A stretch of DNA of 33,262 nucleotides, from positions 1 to 33,262 of the forward strand of contig JAIYCD010000100.1 of assembly GCA_027488195.1 (NCBI GenBank), given 5' to 3'. The position numbers and the translations under genes were made by a program. This DNA is from Acetobacteraceae bacterium (lineage in GTDB: Bacteria; Pseudomonadota; Alphaproteobacteria; Acetobacterales; Acetobacteraceae). Under the pieces are notes generated by a model, which was not told the DNA's origin, did no database searches, and saw nothing but the letters and a program-made list of their open reading frames with translations. Positions 7,404 to 16,538 of this stretch are shown in pieces; position 1 is the stretch's first letter; each line of letters opens with the position of its first letter.

Positions 7404-7970
7404 ATGTCCGGTACTCCGCGCCTCAGCAGCCAGGCCGCATCCGCCGCCACGGCGCCGATCGCAACGCCGGTCGTGCTGGTCGAGCTCGACTTCGCCACGG
7501 GTCCCTTTCGCGTCTGGACCGGCCTTGGCCCGCTGGATTGGGCGGGGAAGGTGTTCGAGGGCGCCGGCAGCATCGGCGCCATCTCGGATGTCGAGGAGAC
7601 GGTGGAGCTGCGTGCCGTCCGGCTCACCCTCGCCCTGTCGCCAGTGCCGCAGGAGGTGGTGGATATCGCGCTGGCCGAGCGCAGCTACCGCCTGCGGCCG
7701 GTCACGCTGTGGGGCGCGCTGCTGGATGCGCAGGGCGCCTTCGTCGCGGACCCGTTTCCGCTCTGGGCGGGGCTGATGGACACGATGGAGGTGACGGACG
7801 GGGCCGAACCCTCCGTGGCGCTCGCCTGCGAAAGCCGGCTGGTGGACCTCGAGCGCGCCGAGGTACGGCGCTACACCGACGCCGACCAGCAGGCCGAGTA
7901 TCCCGGCGATCGGTTCTTCGAATTCGTGCCGGCGCTCCAGGAGGCGGAGATCCGGCTGCCGAACCAGTGA
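7404..7970 (+). CDS. Phage tail tip/hub protein, function unassigned
   Basis: This 188-aa protein starts two bases after the previous stop. It is mostly beta-structured: PVVLVELDFATGPFRVWTG (about 23-41), DVEETVELRAVRLTLAL (about 65-81) and a repeat-like WGALLDAQGAFVADPFPLWAG (about 112-132). The C-terminus carries AEYPGDRFFEFVPALQEAEI. Its place and length suit a tail-hub component such as the DUF2163 protein of gene transfer agents, but the resemblance is positional rather than proven. The stop overlaps the GTG start of the next gene (GTGA). Confidence 0.5.
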   Translation: MSGTPRLSSQAASAATAPIATPVVLVELDFATGPFRVWTGLGPLDWAGKVFEGAGSIGAISDVEETVELRAVRLTLALSPVPQEVVDIALAERSYRLRPVTLWGALLDAQGAFVADPFPLWAGLMDTMEVTDGAEPSVALACESRLVDLERAEVRRYTDADQQAEYPGDRFFEFVPALQEAEIRLPNQ

Positions 7971-8320
7971 ACCGGCTGCCCGACTGGCCCGAGCGGCTGG
8001 CGGCGCTGATCACGGCGGCGGAGCACAGGCCCTTCGACGCGGCGCGCTGGAACTGCGGGCGCTTCGCCATGGCGGCGGCGGTGGCCTGCACGGGCCAGCG
8101 GCCATCCTGGCGACATCGCCCGACCCTCGCCGCGATGGCCGACACAGCCGGCTTTCCACGCGTGCCGGTCGCCTTCGCCCGTGCTGGCGACGTGGTGCTG
8201 GCCTGTAACCCCGACCGCCTGGGCGTGGTCCTGGATGCCGGCCGCGCCGCCTTTGTCGGGCCCGCAGGCCTCGTCCGCCTCCCCATCACCGCCTGCACCA
8301 TCGCCTGGAGGGTTGGCTGA
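7967..8320 (+). CDS. DUF6950/NlpC-P60-like tail protein
   Basis: The 117-aa product starts at GTG, overlapping the previous stop. The N-terminus (LPDWPERLAALI, then PFDAARWNCGRFAMAAAVACTG, about residues 25-46) is the pattern of DUF6950 proteins, distant relatives of NlpC/P60 peptidases: a Cys after a Trp/Asn in place of the usual Asp-Cys pair. A later GDVVLACNPDRLGVVLD segment matches the strand region before the catalytic His in that fold. I see no clear His in the expected place, so activity is uncertain. In related phages this gene lies between hub protein and J-like protein, and may help wall penetration at the tail tip. The stop overlaps the next ATG by one base. Confidence 0.6.
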   Translation: MNRLPDWPERLAALITAAEHRPFDAARWNCGRFAMAAAVACTGQRPSWRHRPTLAAMADTAGFPRVPVAFARAGDVVLACNPDRLGVVLDAGRAAFVGPAGLVRLPITACTIAWRVG

Positions 8321-10341
8321 TGCCCGTCGCCATCCCCTTCATCGCCGCTGCCGCAGGGGCCGCCGCCTCGGCCGTCATCGGCGGTGGCGTCCTGGGCGCC
8401 GTGGCAGCCGCGGGCGCCGCCCTGGTGGTGTCCGCCGTGGGTGCGGCCGTCTTCCGCCCCAAGTCGCCCTCCGCCGCCCGCAGCGCCAACGTCACGCCAG
8501 GCACCGACACCGGTCCCGGCTCGGGCTTCGATCCCCGCACGCCCGGCGCCGGGCGCACCCAGTCCTTTCGCCAACCCATCACCGAGCACCAGATCGTCTT
8601 CGGCCGCTGCCGCACCTCTGGCCCGGTGGTGTTCCTGCACTCCGCCACCGATGACGAAGGCCGCGCCGACGGCTTCCTGCACCTCGTCGTGGTGCTGGCC
8701 GCGCATCGCGTGCGCGCCATCGGCGAGGTGTTCCTCAACGGCACCGCCTCCACGGACGCGAAGTTTGCCGGCCTGCTGCGCATCGACCGTGCCCTGGGCG
8801 ATCCCGGCCAGGCCGCCAATGCCAATCTCGTCGCCGACACCGGTGGCCAATGGACCGCTGCGCACCGTGGCCAGGGCCGGGCCTATCTCGCCGTGCGCCT
8901 CAAGCTGCGGCCCGAGGCCTTCCCCTCCGGCGCGCCCAGCCTGTCCGCCATCATCGAGGGGGCGGACACCATTCTCGATCCGCGCACCGGCGCCACCGGC
9001 TGGTCCGACAATCCCGCGCTGTGCCTCGCCTGGTACCTGACCTCGCCCTTCGGGTGGCGCGCCGCCAGGGCGGATATCGACCTGCCCGCGCTCATGGCCG
9101 CGGCCAACGTCTGCGACGAGATCATGGGCCGGCGCGATGGCACCGCCGAGCGGCGCTACACCGTCAACGGCGCCGTCACCCTGGGCGAGGGTAAGATCGC
9201 CATCACCCGCAAGCTCGTCGCTGCCATGGCGGGCGCATTGGTCGTGAGCGGAGGGCGCTTCTACATCCATGCCGGGGCGCCGGCGCTGCCGGCCGCCACA
9301 CTCACCTCCGACGATCTGCGCGGCGACGTCACCATCGTCGGCTCGCGTCCGCGGCGCGATCTCTTCAACGGAGTGCGCGCCGTCTATGTCGAGCCCGCCG
9401 CGGCCTGGCAGCCGACCGATGCGCCGCCGCTGCTCGCCAGCAACTACGTCACCGAGGATGGCGGCGAGGCGATCTACCGGGACATGGAGTTCCCGCTCAC
9501 CACCTCGGCCTCCACGGTCCAGCGCCTGATGAAAATCGAGTTGGAGCGCAACCGCCGCCAGCGCGAGGTGGCAATGCAGGCCAACCTCTCGGCGCTGCGG
9601 CTGCGGCCCTGGGATGGGGTGACCGTGGCGCTGGAGCGCCTGACGCCATTCCCGGCCCGGGTGACGGGCTGGGCACTGGCGCCGGATGGCGGGGTGAACC
9701 TGCAGTTGGCGGAGGAGGATCCCGCCGTCTGGGCGTGGAACCCTGCGACGGACGAGCGGGCGACGGGGCAGAACCCGTCCGTGGTGCTGCCGAACCCGGG
9801 CGTGATCGCCGCGCCCGTCGCCATCCTGGTCGAGCCGCCGCTCGGCACGACCTTCACAGCGATCGCGGTGTCGTGGTCCGCAGTGGGCTCGGCCTATCTC
9901 ACCGGCTACGAGATCGAGTTCCGGCCTGCCTCGGTGGCGGTCTGGCAGGGCTATGCCGGCGGCTTTGGCGCCACCGCCGTGGCCATCCCCACGACCGAGC
10001 CCACCGCCTTTCGGGTGCGGGCGCAGGCGCGCAGTGGCGCGGTGTCGGGGTGGCGGGAGGCGCTGGTGCCGGCCGCCGCGTCGGGCCTGGCCGCGACTGG
10101 CATCGCTGGGGGCGTTCGCCTGTCGGGCGGCTTTCCCGCCGATGCGGTCCAACTGCAGGTGTTCGAGGCCAGCAGCGCCAGTCTGGTTGCCGCCACCAAG
10201 CTGGTCAGTGAGCCGACCGTGCTGCCCTGGGACCGCACCGGCCTCATCACCGGCCAGGCCCGCTGGTACTGGCTGCGCAGCGTCTCGGCCGAGGGCAACG
10301 TCTCCGCCTTTGCCGGTCCGGTCACCGCCACCGCCCTCTGA
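8320..10341 (+). CDS. Phage tail tip protein (J-like central fibre/host-specificity protein)
   Basis: This encodes 673 aa. Residues about 5-46 are a hydrophobic Ala/Gly/Val segment, as in many tip proteins of this type. SFRQPITEHQIVFGRCRTSGPVVFLH and the following VFLNGTASTD region fit the N-terminal domain of J-like proteins. The middle (about 200-430) has the ANVCDEIMGRRDG and GGEAIYRDMEFPLTTSASTVQRLMKI segments typical of this family. The last 170 residues look like fibronectin-type III beta domains (AVSWSAVGSAYLTGYEIEFR). It would form the tail tip that contacts the host. The start overlaps the preceding stop by one base, and the tail spike gene follows after 12 bases. Confidence 0.75.
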   Translation: MPVAIPFIAAAAGAAASAVIGGGVLGAVAAAGAALVVSAVGAAVFRPKSPSAARSANVTPGTDTGPGSGFDPRTPGAGRTQSFRQPITEHQIVFGRCRTSGPVVFLHSATDDEGRADGFLHLVVVLAAHRVRAIGEVFLNGTASTDAKFAGLLRIDRALGDPGQAANANLVADTGGQWTAAHRGQGRAYLAVRLKLRPEAFPSGAPSLSAIIEGADTILDPRTGATGWSDNPALCLAWYLTSPFGWRAARADIDLPALMAAANVCDEIMGRRDGTAERRYTVNGAVTLGEGKIAITRKLVAAMAGALVVSGGRFYIHAGAPALPAATLTSDDLRGDVTIVGSRPRRDLFNGVRAVYVEPAAAWQPTDAPPLLASNYVTEDGGEAIYRDMEFPLTTSASTVQRLMKIELERNRRQREVAMQANLSALRLRPWDGVTVALERLTPFPARVTGWALAPDGGVNLQLAEEDPAVWAWNPATDERATGQNPSVVLPNPGVIAAPVAILVEPPLGTTFTAIAVSWSAVGSAYLTGYEIEFRPASVAVWQGYAGGFGATAVAIPTTEPTAFRVRAQARSGAVSGWREALVPAAASGLAATGIAGGVRLSGGFPADAVQLQVFEASSASLVAATKLVSEPTVLPWDRTGLITGQARWYWLRSVSAEGNVSAFAGPVTATAL

Positions 10342-10353
10342 TCGGAGAACGCC

Positions 10354-12195
10354 ATGCCGGCACGCATCGACGACCTGCTGGTCCTCAACGCCAACCTCAA
10401 TAAGAGCGACTTCGCGAAGTATCTGCGCGACCGCGAGGCGGTGCTGCCCAACGATTTCGGTGGGCTGGGGGATGGCGTGGCCGATGATCGCACCGCCATC
10501 CAGGCCGCCTTCGATCGCGCCAGCGCGGACCAGAAATTCGCGATAATCCCGCCTGGCACCTGGAACGTCTCGGGCACCGTCACGCTGCCGGGTGGCGCCC
10601 GCGGGCTGATCATGCAGGGGACCATCCGCTACACCGGCACCGCGCCGACCTCCGTGCTGGTGCTCGGCGATGGCGGCACCATTCGCAATGCCGAGAAGCT
10701 CTACAGCGGGCTGAACGTCATCCGGCAGACGCTGTCGGACTGGTCCTCCGAGGCCGATATCGGCATCACCGTGCGCAACGTCGATGCCAGCCAGATCGAG
10801 CTGCGCCGCGTGGAAGGTTTCACCATCGGCATGCGGACGCTAGGCGATGGCCGCGGTGTTGAGGACAGCACCTTCACGCTGGGCCGCATCGTCAACAACC
10901 GCATCGGCCTCGACATCTGGTGCGCGACGGCCACGGCCTGGAACACCTCCATCCGCTACTATGGTGGCCACTTTGCTCAGGCGACCGGGGTGAATGCCGC
11001 GCAGGACCGATTTGGCGTGCGGTTTGGGAATGAGGCGGGCGCCTATACCAACCACAACCGCCACGTCTTCGACGCGCCCAACTTCGAGCTCCGCCAGGCC
11101 GGCAGCAACATCGCCATCCCGTTCCTGAACCAGACCTCGGGCTCTGCCATCATCGCTCGCAACATGCGCATGGAGGCCTGCTCGCCGCTGGCGGCGCGCC
11201 ACACCGCCGGGGCGCAGGATTGCGAGTACGACATCGCCTGGACCAACACCTACCTGGTCGGCATCGACTACACGGCGACCGCGAACCGCTGCGGCAATGC
11301 GGTGATCAACCGGCATCGGGCGCCGGCGTCGCGCTTCCAGCGCTTCCTGGCCGGCGTGCCGAACACCCGCGCGGCGGCGTTCCGCCAGTCGGCGACCGAG
11401 GTCGGGGTGGAGGGGCTGATCACCATCGCGACCTCGACCACCACCGCGACCTTCATGGCGGATTTCTGCTTCAACGGGCTGACCGACCTGACGCCGACCG
11501 ACCGGGCGGTGACGCTGGCGGCGAACCGTGGGCTGGGGTGGATGCTCGACACCTCCCAAGCGAAGGAGTTTGCGCTGGCGCATTGGCTGACGAGCGGCGC
11601 GTCGGGCGGGCGGCTGTTCGTGCGGGTGTTCGATGGTGCGGGGAATATCCGCGAGGACATCGCGGGCGACGTGCTGGCGTCGATCACCACCATGCAGTGG
11701 AACGGGCCGGCGAAGGGCTGGAATGCCGGCGCACCGATGGATGATGCGAACTTCAATCGGCGGCAGACCATCCGCGTTGGCGCGTCCGTGGCCTATGCGC
11801 AGGTGGGCGTGATCGGCTTCGACGGGCCGATCGACCTGCAGTCCCTGCGGCTCTACGGGCTGCCGGAGGCCGCACCCGCGGTGCTGAACGGCACGCCGCT
11901 GCTGACGGGGGCGTTGTTCGGCTCGGGGCGGCGGGAGTTCGCCGCGGAGGTGTCCTGGGATCTGCCGAGTCTGGCGCCGGGGGCGACCTCGCTGCTTGAT
12001 GTCACGGTGAATGGGGCGCGGGCTGGCGACTTGGCGCAGGCGTCGCTGGTGTCGTCCACGCGGTTTATCGAGCTCGACGCCGCGGTATGGTCGAACAACA
12101 CGGTACGTGTGATGGCGCGGAATATCTCCGGCGCGACCTTCGATCTGGCTGCCGCCACGCTGTCGGTCGGGGTAGTGAAGCGGCGCGTGCCCTAA
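10354..12195 (+). CDS. Phage tail spike/fibre with pectate-lyase-type beta-helix
   Basis: The product is 613 aa with a GGAG ribosome site before its ATG. Residues about 34-56 (DFGGLGDGVADDRTAIQAAF) are the signature start of the pectate-lyase-3 beta-helix domain of phage tail spikes. Short repeating strands with Asn/Gly turns follow to about residue 330. The C-terminal 280 residues are beta-rich without a domain I can name (GASVAYAQVGVIGFDGPID, then ATSLLDVTVNGARAGDLAQA) and may serve trimer formation or receptor binding. Such spikes often bind or cut surface polysaccharide. It is the last gene of the module; 65 bases separate it from the antisense regulator gene. Confidence 0.75.
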   Translation: MPARIDDLLVLNANLNKSDFAKYLRDREAVLPNDFGGLGDGVADDRTAIQAAFDRASADQKFAIIPPGTWNVSGTVTLPGGARGLIMQGTIRYTGTAPTSVLVLGDGGTIRNAEKLYSGLNVIRQTLSDWSSEADIGITVRNVDASQIELRRVEGFTIGMRTLGDGRGVEDSTFTLGRIVNNRIGLDIWCATATAWNTSIRYYGGHFAQATGVNAAQDRFGVRFGNEAGAYTNHNRHVFDAPNFELRQAGSNIAIPFLNQTSGSAIIARNMRMEACSPLAARHTAGAQDCEYDIAWTNTYLVGIDYTATANRCGNAVINRHRAPASRFQRFLAGVPNTRAAAFRQSATEVGVEGLITIATSTTTATFMADFCFNGLTDLTPTDRAVTLAANRGLGWMLDTSQAKEFALAHWLTSGASGGRLFVRVFDGAGNIREDIAGDVLASITTMQWNGPAKGWNAGAPMDDANFNRRQTIRVGASVAYAQVGVIGFDGPIDLQSLRLYGLPEAAPAVLNGTPLLTGALFGSGRREFAAEVSWDLPSLAPGATSLLDVTVNGARAGDLAQASLVSSTRFIELDAAVWSNNTVRVMARNISGATFDLAAATLSVGVVKRRVP

Positions 12196-12260
12196 TTCAC
12201 CGCCGCCCATGCCACAACGCCTTACCAATCCAAGCCAGGTCGGGGACGCCCAGCCAGCCA

Positions 12261-12701
12261 TCAACGCGGGCCGTGCCCACTCTCCAGGCAATGGCCATGC
12301 GCATGATCCGCCAGGGTCTCGATGATGCGGCAATCTGCCACGCGCCCGCCACGGCACGCTTCCGCCACCCGAGACAACTCAGCCCGTAATGCCGTCAGCT
12401 GCCGCATTTTCATGTCGATCGCCTCGATCTGCGCCATGGCCGCCGCGTGTGCTTTGCCGCAATCCTGTTCCGGCTGAGCTGAAAGCTCCAGGAGCCCGCG
12501 GACCGCCGGCATCGCAAAACCCAGTTCCCGTGCGTGCCTGATGAAGCCCAGACGCTGAAGGTGAGAAATCTCATAGGCCCTTTGCCCGCCTGCGGAGCGA
12601 CCAGGTTCCGGCAATAACCCCTCCGCCTCATACCAGCGGATTGTGGTCGGCTTCACGCCGGTCGCGCGCGACAGGTCGCCGATGGAAAAGGACTTCTGCA
12701 T
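12261..12701 (-). CDS. MerR-family metal-responsive regulator (CadR/PbrR type)
   Basis: This 146-aa protein starts at ATG 12701; longer upstream extensions of the frame lie inside the ATPase gene and are not real. Residues 1-70 form the winged helix of MerR proteins (FSIGDLSRATGVKPTTIRWY). A dimerisation helix follows. Cys81, Cys116 and Cys124 match the three-cysteine pattern of Cd/Pb sensors such as CadR and PbrR, and the C-terminus adds a His/Cys cluster (HAHGHC, 133-138). These residues suggest sensing of Cd, Pb or Zn. It is divergent from the ATPase operon and should act on the dyad at 12723-12741, activating by bending the over-long promoter. Confidence 0.88.
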   Translation of the reverse strand: MQKSFSIGDLSRATGVKPTTIRWYEAEGLLPEPGRSAGGQRAYEISHLQRLGFIRHARELGFAMPAVRGLLELSAQPEQDCGKAHAAAMAQIEAIDMKMRQLTALRAELSRVAEACRGGRVADCRIIETLADHAHGHCLESGHGPR

Positions 12702-12718
12702 TCGCAGCACATGGGGGC

Positions 12719-12749
12719 TTGCACCTCTAGTGGCTAGAGGTTCCATAAC
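12719..12749 (+). promoter_or_regulatory. MerR-type promoter and operator of the ATPase operon
   Basis: TTGCAC (12719-12724) and CATAAC (12744-12749) serve as -35 and -10 elements with a 19-bp spacer, the abnormal length that MerR-family activators correct. A perfect dyad ACCTCTAG-TGG-CTAGAGGT fills the spacer (12723-12741). The predicted transcript starts near 12756, so the ATPase must begin at ATG 12777, which has a GGAG site, rather than at ATG 12759. The same dyad lies 22 bases before the regulator's own start and probably controls it too. Confidence 0.88.
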
Positions 12750-12776
12750 GCGATCCGTATGGTGCGGAGCAAACTC

Positions 12777-14930
12777 ATGAACAATGGTAGCAGGATGGTC
12801 TGGCGGGTGGAGGGCATGGATTGCGCCGCCTGCGTCGCCAAGGTCACGACGGCCCTGGGCCGCGTCCAGGGTGTGAGCGACGTCGAGGTCAATCTGATCG
12901 CCGAGCGGCTCACCGCCACCGTCCCACCGGCCGCCATCGCCGAGGTCGAGCGCCAGGTCGGTGCGCTGGGCTATGCGATCAGCGCCCTGCCTGGGGCGGC
13001 ACCCGACGCGACCCATGCGCATGGCGACCATGAAGACGACCCCGCCGATGCCGAAAAGCCCTGGTGGAACACCGGCAAGGCGCGGTTGGTCTGGCTGCTG
13101 GGCGCCCTGGTCGGGGGCGCTTATGTACTTTCCCTGCTCCTGCCGGCCGGCTTTACCTATCCGCTGTTTCTCGTGGCGACCTTGGTGGCGGTCGTACCCT
13201 TCGGCCGTCGCGCTATCGCCCTCGCCCGCGCCGGAAGCCCATTCTCGATTGAGACGCTGATGGTCACCGCCGCACTCGGCGCCACTATCATCGGCGCCGC
13301 CGAGGAGGCGGCGATCGTCGTGCTGCTCTTCGCGGTCGGCGAATTGCTGGAAAACGTGGCTGCCGGCCGTGCCCGCGCCGGCATCCGCGCGCTGGCCAAC
13401 CTCATCCCGCGCGTCGCACTGCGACTGCGAGCCGATGGGAGCACCGAGCAGGTCACGCCGGAGCGGCTGGCCCTGGGCGACCTGGTGCTGGTCCGCCCCG
13501 GCGACCGCGTGCCCTGCGACGGGTTGATCATGGAGGGCAGTTCCGCGCTCGATGAAAGCCCGGTTACCGGCGAGAGCATCCCCGTGTCGCGCGGCCCGGG
13601 CGATGCGGTGGTGGCCGGCTCCATCAACACCGATGGCGCCCTGCGCCTCAAGGTCACCCGCGCCGCCGCCGACAACACCATCGCCCGCATCATCCGGATG
13701 GTGGAGGATGCAACGGCCTCCCGCGCGCCCACGCAGCGCTTCATCGAGCGATTCTCGCTGTGGTGGACGCCCGGCGCCATGATCGTGTCGCTCGCGGTCA
13801 TCCTGCTCACGCCGCTCCTGTTCGGCTGGGACTGGTCCACGAGCCTCTATCGCGGTCTCGCCATCCTGCTCATTGCCTGCCCCTGCGCGCTGGTCATCTC
13901 CGTGCCTGCCGCAATGGCGTCGGGCCTCTCCGCCGGCGCCCGCCGGGGCCTGCTGGTCAAAGGCGGGGCGGCGTTGGAGGTGATCGGCGCGGCCCGCACC
14001 GTAGCCTTCGATAAGACCGGCACCTTGACCGAGGGCAAGCCGCGGGTGACCGACACCATTCCCGCGCCGGGCCGCAGCGCCGATGAGGTGATCGCCCTCG
14101 CCGCCGGCGTCGAGCAAGGCAGCGCCCACCCTCTGGCCAAGGCCATCCTGGCTGAGGCCGGCGCGCGTGGCCTGACGCTGGCACCCGCCCAGGATGCGGC
14201 GGCAATACCCGGCAAGGCGGTGGTGGCAACGCTGCATGGCCGCCGGGTGGAGGTTGGCAGCCCGCGGCACGCCGTTGAGCGCGGTGTCTCGCTGGGCGAC
14301 TTGGCCGAGACACTCGAACGCTTGGAAACCGAGGGCAAGACTGTCTCGGTCGCGCTGGTGGATGGTGCGTTGCTCGGTTTGATAGCGCTGCGCGACGAAC
14401 CGCGCGCGGATGCCGCTGCTGGAATCGCCCTGCTCCGAGGCCAGGGCTTGGAGACGGTGATGCTAACCGGCGACAATGCCCGCACCGGCGCTGCCATCGC
14501 GGCCTCGCTTGGCATGGGCGTAAAGGCGGAGTTGCTGCCTGATGACAAGCTGCGCGAAATCGCCGCGCTGAGATCCGCAGGGCCTGTCGTGATGGTGGGC
14601 GACGGCATCAACGACGCACCGGCCCTGGCCGCCGCCTCGGTGGGAGTTGCCATGGGGGGCGGGACGGATGTGGCTCTGGAAACCGCCGATGCAGCCGTGC
14701 TGAAGGACCGCGTGACCGGCGTGTCCGAACTGGTGGACCTGTCCCGCGCGACCATGACCAACGTGAAGCAGAATGTCGCCGTGGCGGTCGGGCTGAAGGC
14801 GGTGTTCCTGGTCACCACGCTGCTCGGCGTCACCGGCCTCTGGCCGGCGATCCTGGCCGACACCGGCGCCACCGTGCTGGTGACGCTGAATGCCCTGCGT
14901 CTGCTGGCCTGGAAGCCGCCGGCCGCCTGA
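12777..14930 (+). CDS. zntA: Zn/Cd/Pb-exporting P1B-type ATPase
   Basis: The 717-aa pump expels soft divalent metals from the cytoplasm using ATP. An N-terminal heavy-metal-binding domain has GMDCAAC (13-19), followed by a His/Asp-rich linker ([13 protein letters not shown], about 79-91). Further motifs are CPC in membrane helix 6 (368-370), DKTGT with phosphorylated Asp412, HP at 451-452, TGDN (564-567) and GDGIND (608-613). Lys674 in VGLKAVFLV and Asp695 in LADTG mark the Zn/Cd/Pb group rather than Cu ATPases. The length is normal. It heads an operon with four more genes, under the MerR promoter. The symbol is used for the family; Cd or Pb may be the main substrate. Confidence 0.93.
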   Translation: MNNGSRMVWRVEGMDCAACVAKVTTALGRVQGVSDVEVNLIAERLTATVPPAAIAEVERQVGALGYAISALPGAAPDATHAHGDHEDDPADAEKPWWNTGKARLVWLLGALVGGAYVLSLLLPAGFTYPLFLVATLVAVVPFGRRAIALARAGSPFSIETLMVTAALGATIIGAAEEAAIVVLLFAVGELLENVAAGRARAGIRALANLIPRVALRLRADGSTEQVTPERLALGDLVLVRPGDRVPCDGLIMEGSSALDESPVTGESIPVSRGPGDAVVAGSINTDGALRLKVTRAAADNTIARIIRMVEDATASRAPTQRFIERFSLWWTPGAMIVSLAVILLTPLLFGWDWSTSLYRGLAILLIACPCALVISVPAAMASGLSAGARRGLLVKGGAALEVIGAARTVAFDKTGTLTEGKPRVTDTIPAPGRSADEVIALAAGVEQGSAHPLAKAILAEAGARGLTLAPAQDAAAIPGKAVVATLHGRRVEVGSPRHAVERGVSLGDLAETLERLETEGKTVSVALVDGALLGLIALRDEPRADAAAGIALLRGQGLETVMLTGDNARTGAAIAASLGMGVKAELLPDDKLREIAALRSAGPVVMVGDGINDAPALAAASVGVAMGGGTDVALETADAAVLKDRVTGVSELVDLSRATMTNVKQNVAVAVGLKAVFLVTTLLGVTGLWPAILADTGATVLVTLNALRLLAWKPPAA

Positions 14931-15574
14931 TGAAAGCTCTGCCAATGCCCCGCTTGCCTCGGCGCGCGCTTGCCGCCATTGCCGTCTCTCCGGCCTTGTC
15001 CCCGCTCGCCTTCGTCCGCGCCACGACAGCCCAGGCGCAAATCATGCCGGGCGAGCGCACCATCGGCCGGGCCGATGCGCCGGTTACGGTGGTCGAATTC
15101 CACTCGCTTACCTGCGGCAATTGCGCGCGGTTCCACAACGATATCTTCCCGCGGATCAAGGCCGAGTTTATCGAAACCGGGCAGGTGCGCTTCCTGCTGC
15201 GCGACTTTCCGTTGGACCGCGCGGCCCTCGATGCCGCGGTGATGGTGCATTGCGCCGGACCCGACCGCTTCGAGCCGCTGCTCAGTCTCGTCTATGCCCA
15301 GAAGGAGAACTGGGCGCATGCGCCCGAACCACGCGCCATCCTGCGCCGCTATGCCGGGCTCGCCGGGCTCACCGCGCCGCAGCTGGACGCCTGCTGGTCC
15401 GATCCCGCCTTTGCGCGCGCCGTGTTGCAGATGCGCCTCGATGGCGAGCGCGAGCACGGGGTGAATGCCACCCCCTCCTTCTTGGTTGGCGGGCGGCTGC
15501 ATCGCGGTGTCCTCACCTTCGAGCAATTCGCGGCGCTGGTCCGACCGCTGCTGCCGGCAGGTCGCCGTCCATGA
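14930..15574 (+). CDS. Periplasmic DsbA-family thioredoxin-like protein
   Basis: The product is 214 aa, and its ATG overlaps the ATPase stop by one base. A signal peptide covers about residues 1-37, with a twin-Arg near the start and AQA before the likely cut. The thioredoxin fold begins at [17 protein letters not shown], with the redox motif CGNC (62-65) and the cis-Pro loop at [10 protein letters not shown] (about 177-186). Two further cysteines lie at about 104 and 142. It resembles the DsbA/BdbD-type disulfide oxidoreductases. In this operon it may fold or protect envelope proteins damaged by thiophilic metals, or serve the SCO protein two genes on; both ideas are inference. Confidence 0.85.
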   Translation: MKALPMPRLPRRALAAIAVSPALSPLAFVRATTAQAQIMPGERTIGRADAPVTVVEFHSLTCGNCARFHNDIFPRIKAEFIETGQVRFLLRDFPLDRAALDAAVMVHCAGPDRFEPLLSLVYAQKENWAHAPEPRAILRRYAGLAGLTAPQLDACWSDPAFARAVLQMRLDGEREHGVNATPSFLVGGRLHRGVLTFEQFAALVRPLLPAGRRP

Positions 15575-15897
15575 ACATCATTGGCATCTATGCGGCAGCC
15601 GCGCTCGCGGAGATCGCCGGCTGCTTCGCGTTCTGGGGCTGGCTTCGCATGGGCAAGCCAGCGTGGTGGGCAGCGCTTGGCGTTCTGGCGCTCATCGCCT
15701 TCGCCTGGCTGCTGACCCTTGTGCCGGCCGGAAACGCTTCCCGCGCCTTCGCCGCCTACGGAGGCATCTACATCGCCGCCACCCTTGTCTGGATGCGGGT
15801 TGTGGAGGGTTTCCTCCCCGACCGCTGGGACCTCATCGGCGCGGCCCTGGCCGTGGCCGGCGCGGCCGTGGTGTTGCTTGGGCCTCGCGACGCATGA
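15571..15897 (+). CDS. ynfA: YnfA/UPF0060 family membrane protein
   Basis: This 108-aa protein has four membrane helices, starting at an ATG that overlaps the previous stop by four bases. The N-terminus ([18 protein letters not shown]), [18 protein letters not shown] in the middle and [20 protein letters not shown] at the end are the conserved marks of UPF0060. The family has the topology of small multidrug-resistance transporters and some members have been linked to export of toxic compounds. Its role here is not established. The position inside a metal operon suggests export or tolerance of a metal-related compound. The next gene overlaps it by four bases. Confidence 0.92.
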   Translation: MNIIGIYAAAALAEIAGCFAFWGWLRMGKPAWWAALGVLALIAFAWLLTLVPAGNASRAFAAYGGIYIAATLVWMRVVEGFLPDRWDLIGAALAVAGAAVVLLGPRDA

Positions 15898-16538
15898 GCC
15901 TTCACCGATCAAACGTCCTTCGCGTCGTGCGCCGACTTCTCTGGGGTGCTGTCGCGTTCGCGGCAATCGCCCTCGCACTCGGTTGGGCATTGCGGGACGG
16001 CCCATTCGCGCCGAAGCCTCCGCCCATTGCGACCGGCCCGGCATCGCTTGGTATCGGCGGCCCCTTCTCCCTGACGGACCAGACCGGCCGCGCCGTCACA
16101 GAGCGGGACTTCCGCGGCCGGCCGATGGCGGTCTTCTTCGGCTTTACCCATTGCCCGGACATCTGCCCAACCACACTCGGCGAATTCGCCGCCTACATGG
16201 AGGCGCTGGGCGCCGATGCCGAGCGACTGCACTGGGTCTTCATCACGGTCGACCCGGAACGCGACACGCCGGAGCACCTCGCGCGCTACATGGAACTCTT
16301 CGACCCGCGCATCGTAGGGCTGACCGGAACGGAGGCGCAGGTAGCCACGGCCGCGCGCAATTTCCGCGTGATCTATCGCCGCGTGCCGCTCGAGGGAGGC
16401 GAATACACCATGGACCATACCGCAAGCACCTTCCTGCTCGATGCAACCGGCCGCTTCGCCGGCACGATCGACTACAAGGAACCGGACGAGGTCGCCGTGC
16501 AGAAGCTGCGCGGCCTGCTCCGGCTCCCCGCCTCGTGA
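15894..16538 (+). CDS. SCO1/SenC-family copper/thiol protein
   Basis: This encodes 214 aa. One membrane helix (about 14-33) anchors a periplasmic thioredoxin-like domain. The copper-binding set is complete: CPDIC (Cys87 and Cys91) after FFGFTH, and His175 in [18 protein letters not shown] is the other conserved SCO segment. SCO proteins bring copper to the CuA site of cytochrome oxidase or act as thiol reductases. In this operon the role could be envelope copper handling or redox repair under metal stress. The start overlaps the YnfA stop by four bases, and the stop overlaps the LspA GTG start. Confidence 0.93.
   Translation: MSLHRSNVLRVVRRLLWGAVAFAAIALALGWALRDGPFAPKPPPIATGPASLGIGGPFSLTDQTGRAVTERDFRGRPMAVFFGFTHCPDICPTTLGEFAAYMEALGADAERLHWVFITVDPERDTPEHLARYMELFDPRIVGLTGTEAQVATAARNFRVIYRRVPLEGGEYTMDHTASTFLLDATGRFAGTIDYKEPDEVAVQKLRGLLRLPAS

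Noticed and set aside
7702-10152. An 816-codon open frame antisense to the J-like tip gene
   Set aside because: Low-complexity Gly/Arg/Ala composition and no family motif; the plus-strand gene is clearly real.
12196-12260. Possible phage attachment site after the tail spike gene
   Set aside because: No tRNA end, no recognisable repeat of it elsewhere in the window, and no adjacent integrase.
12702-14270. Upstream extension of the MerR frame to 669 codons
   Set aside because: The extension lies within the ATPase gene and has shadow composition; MerR proteins begin at the QKSFSIGDL region.
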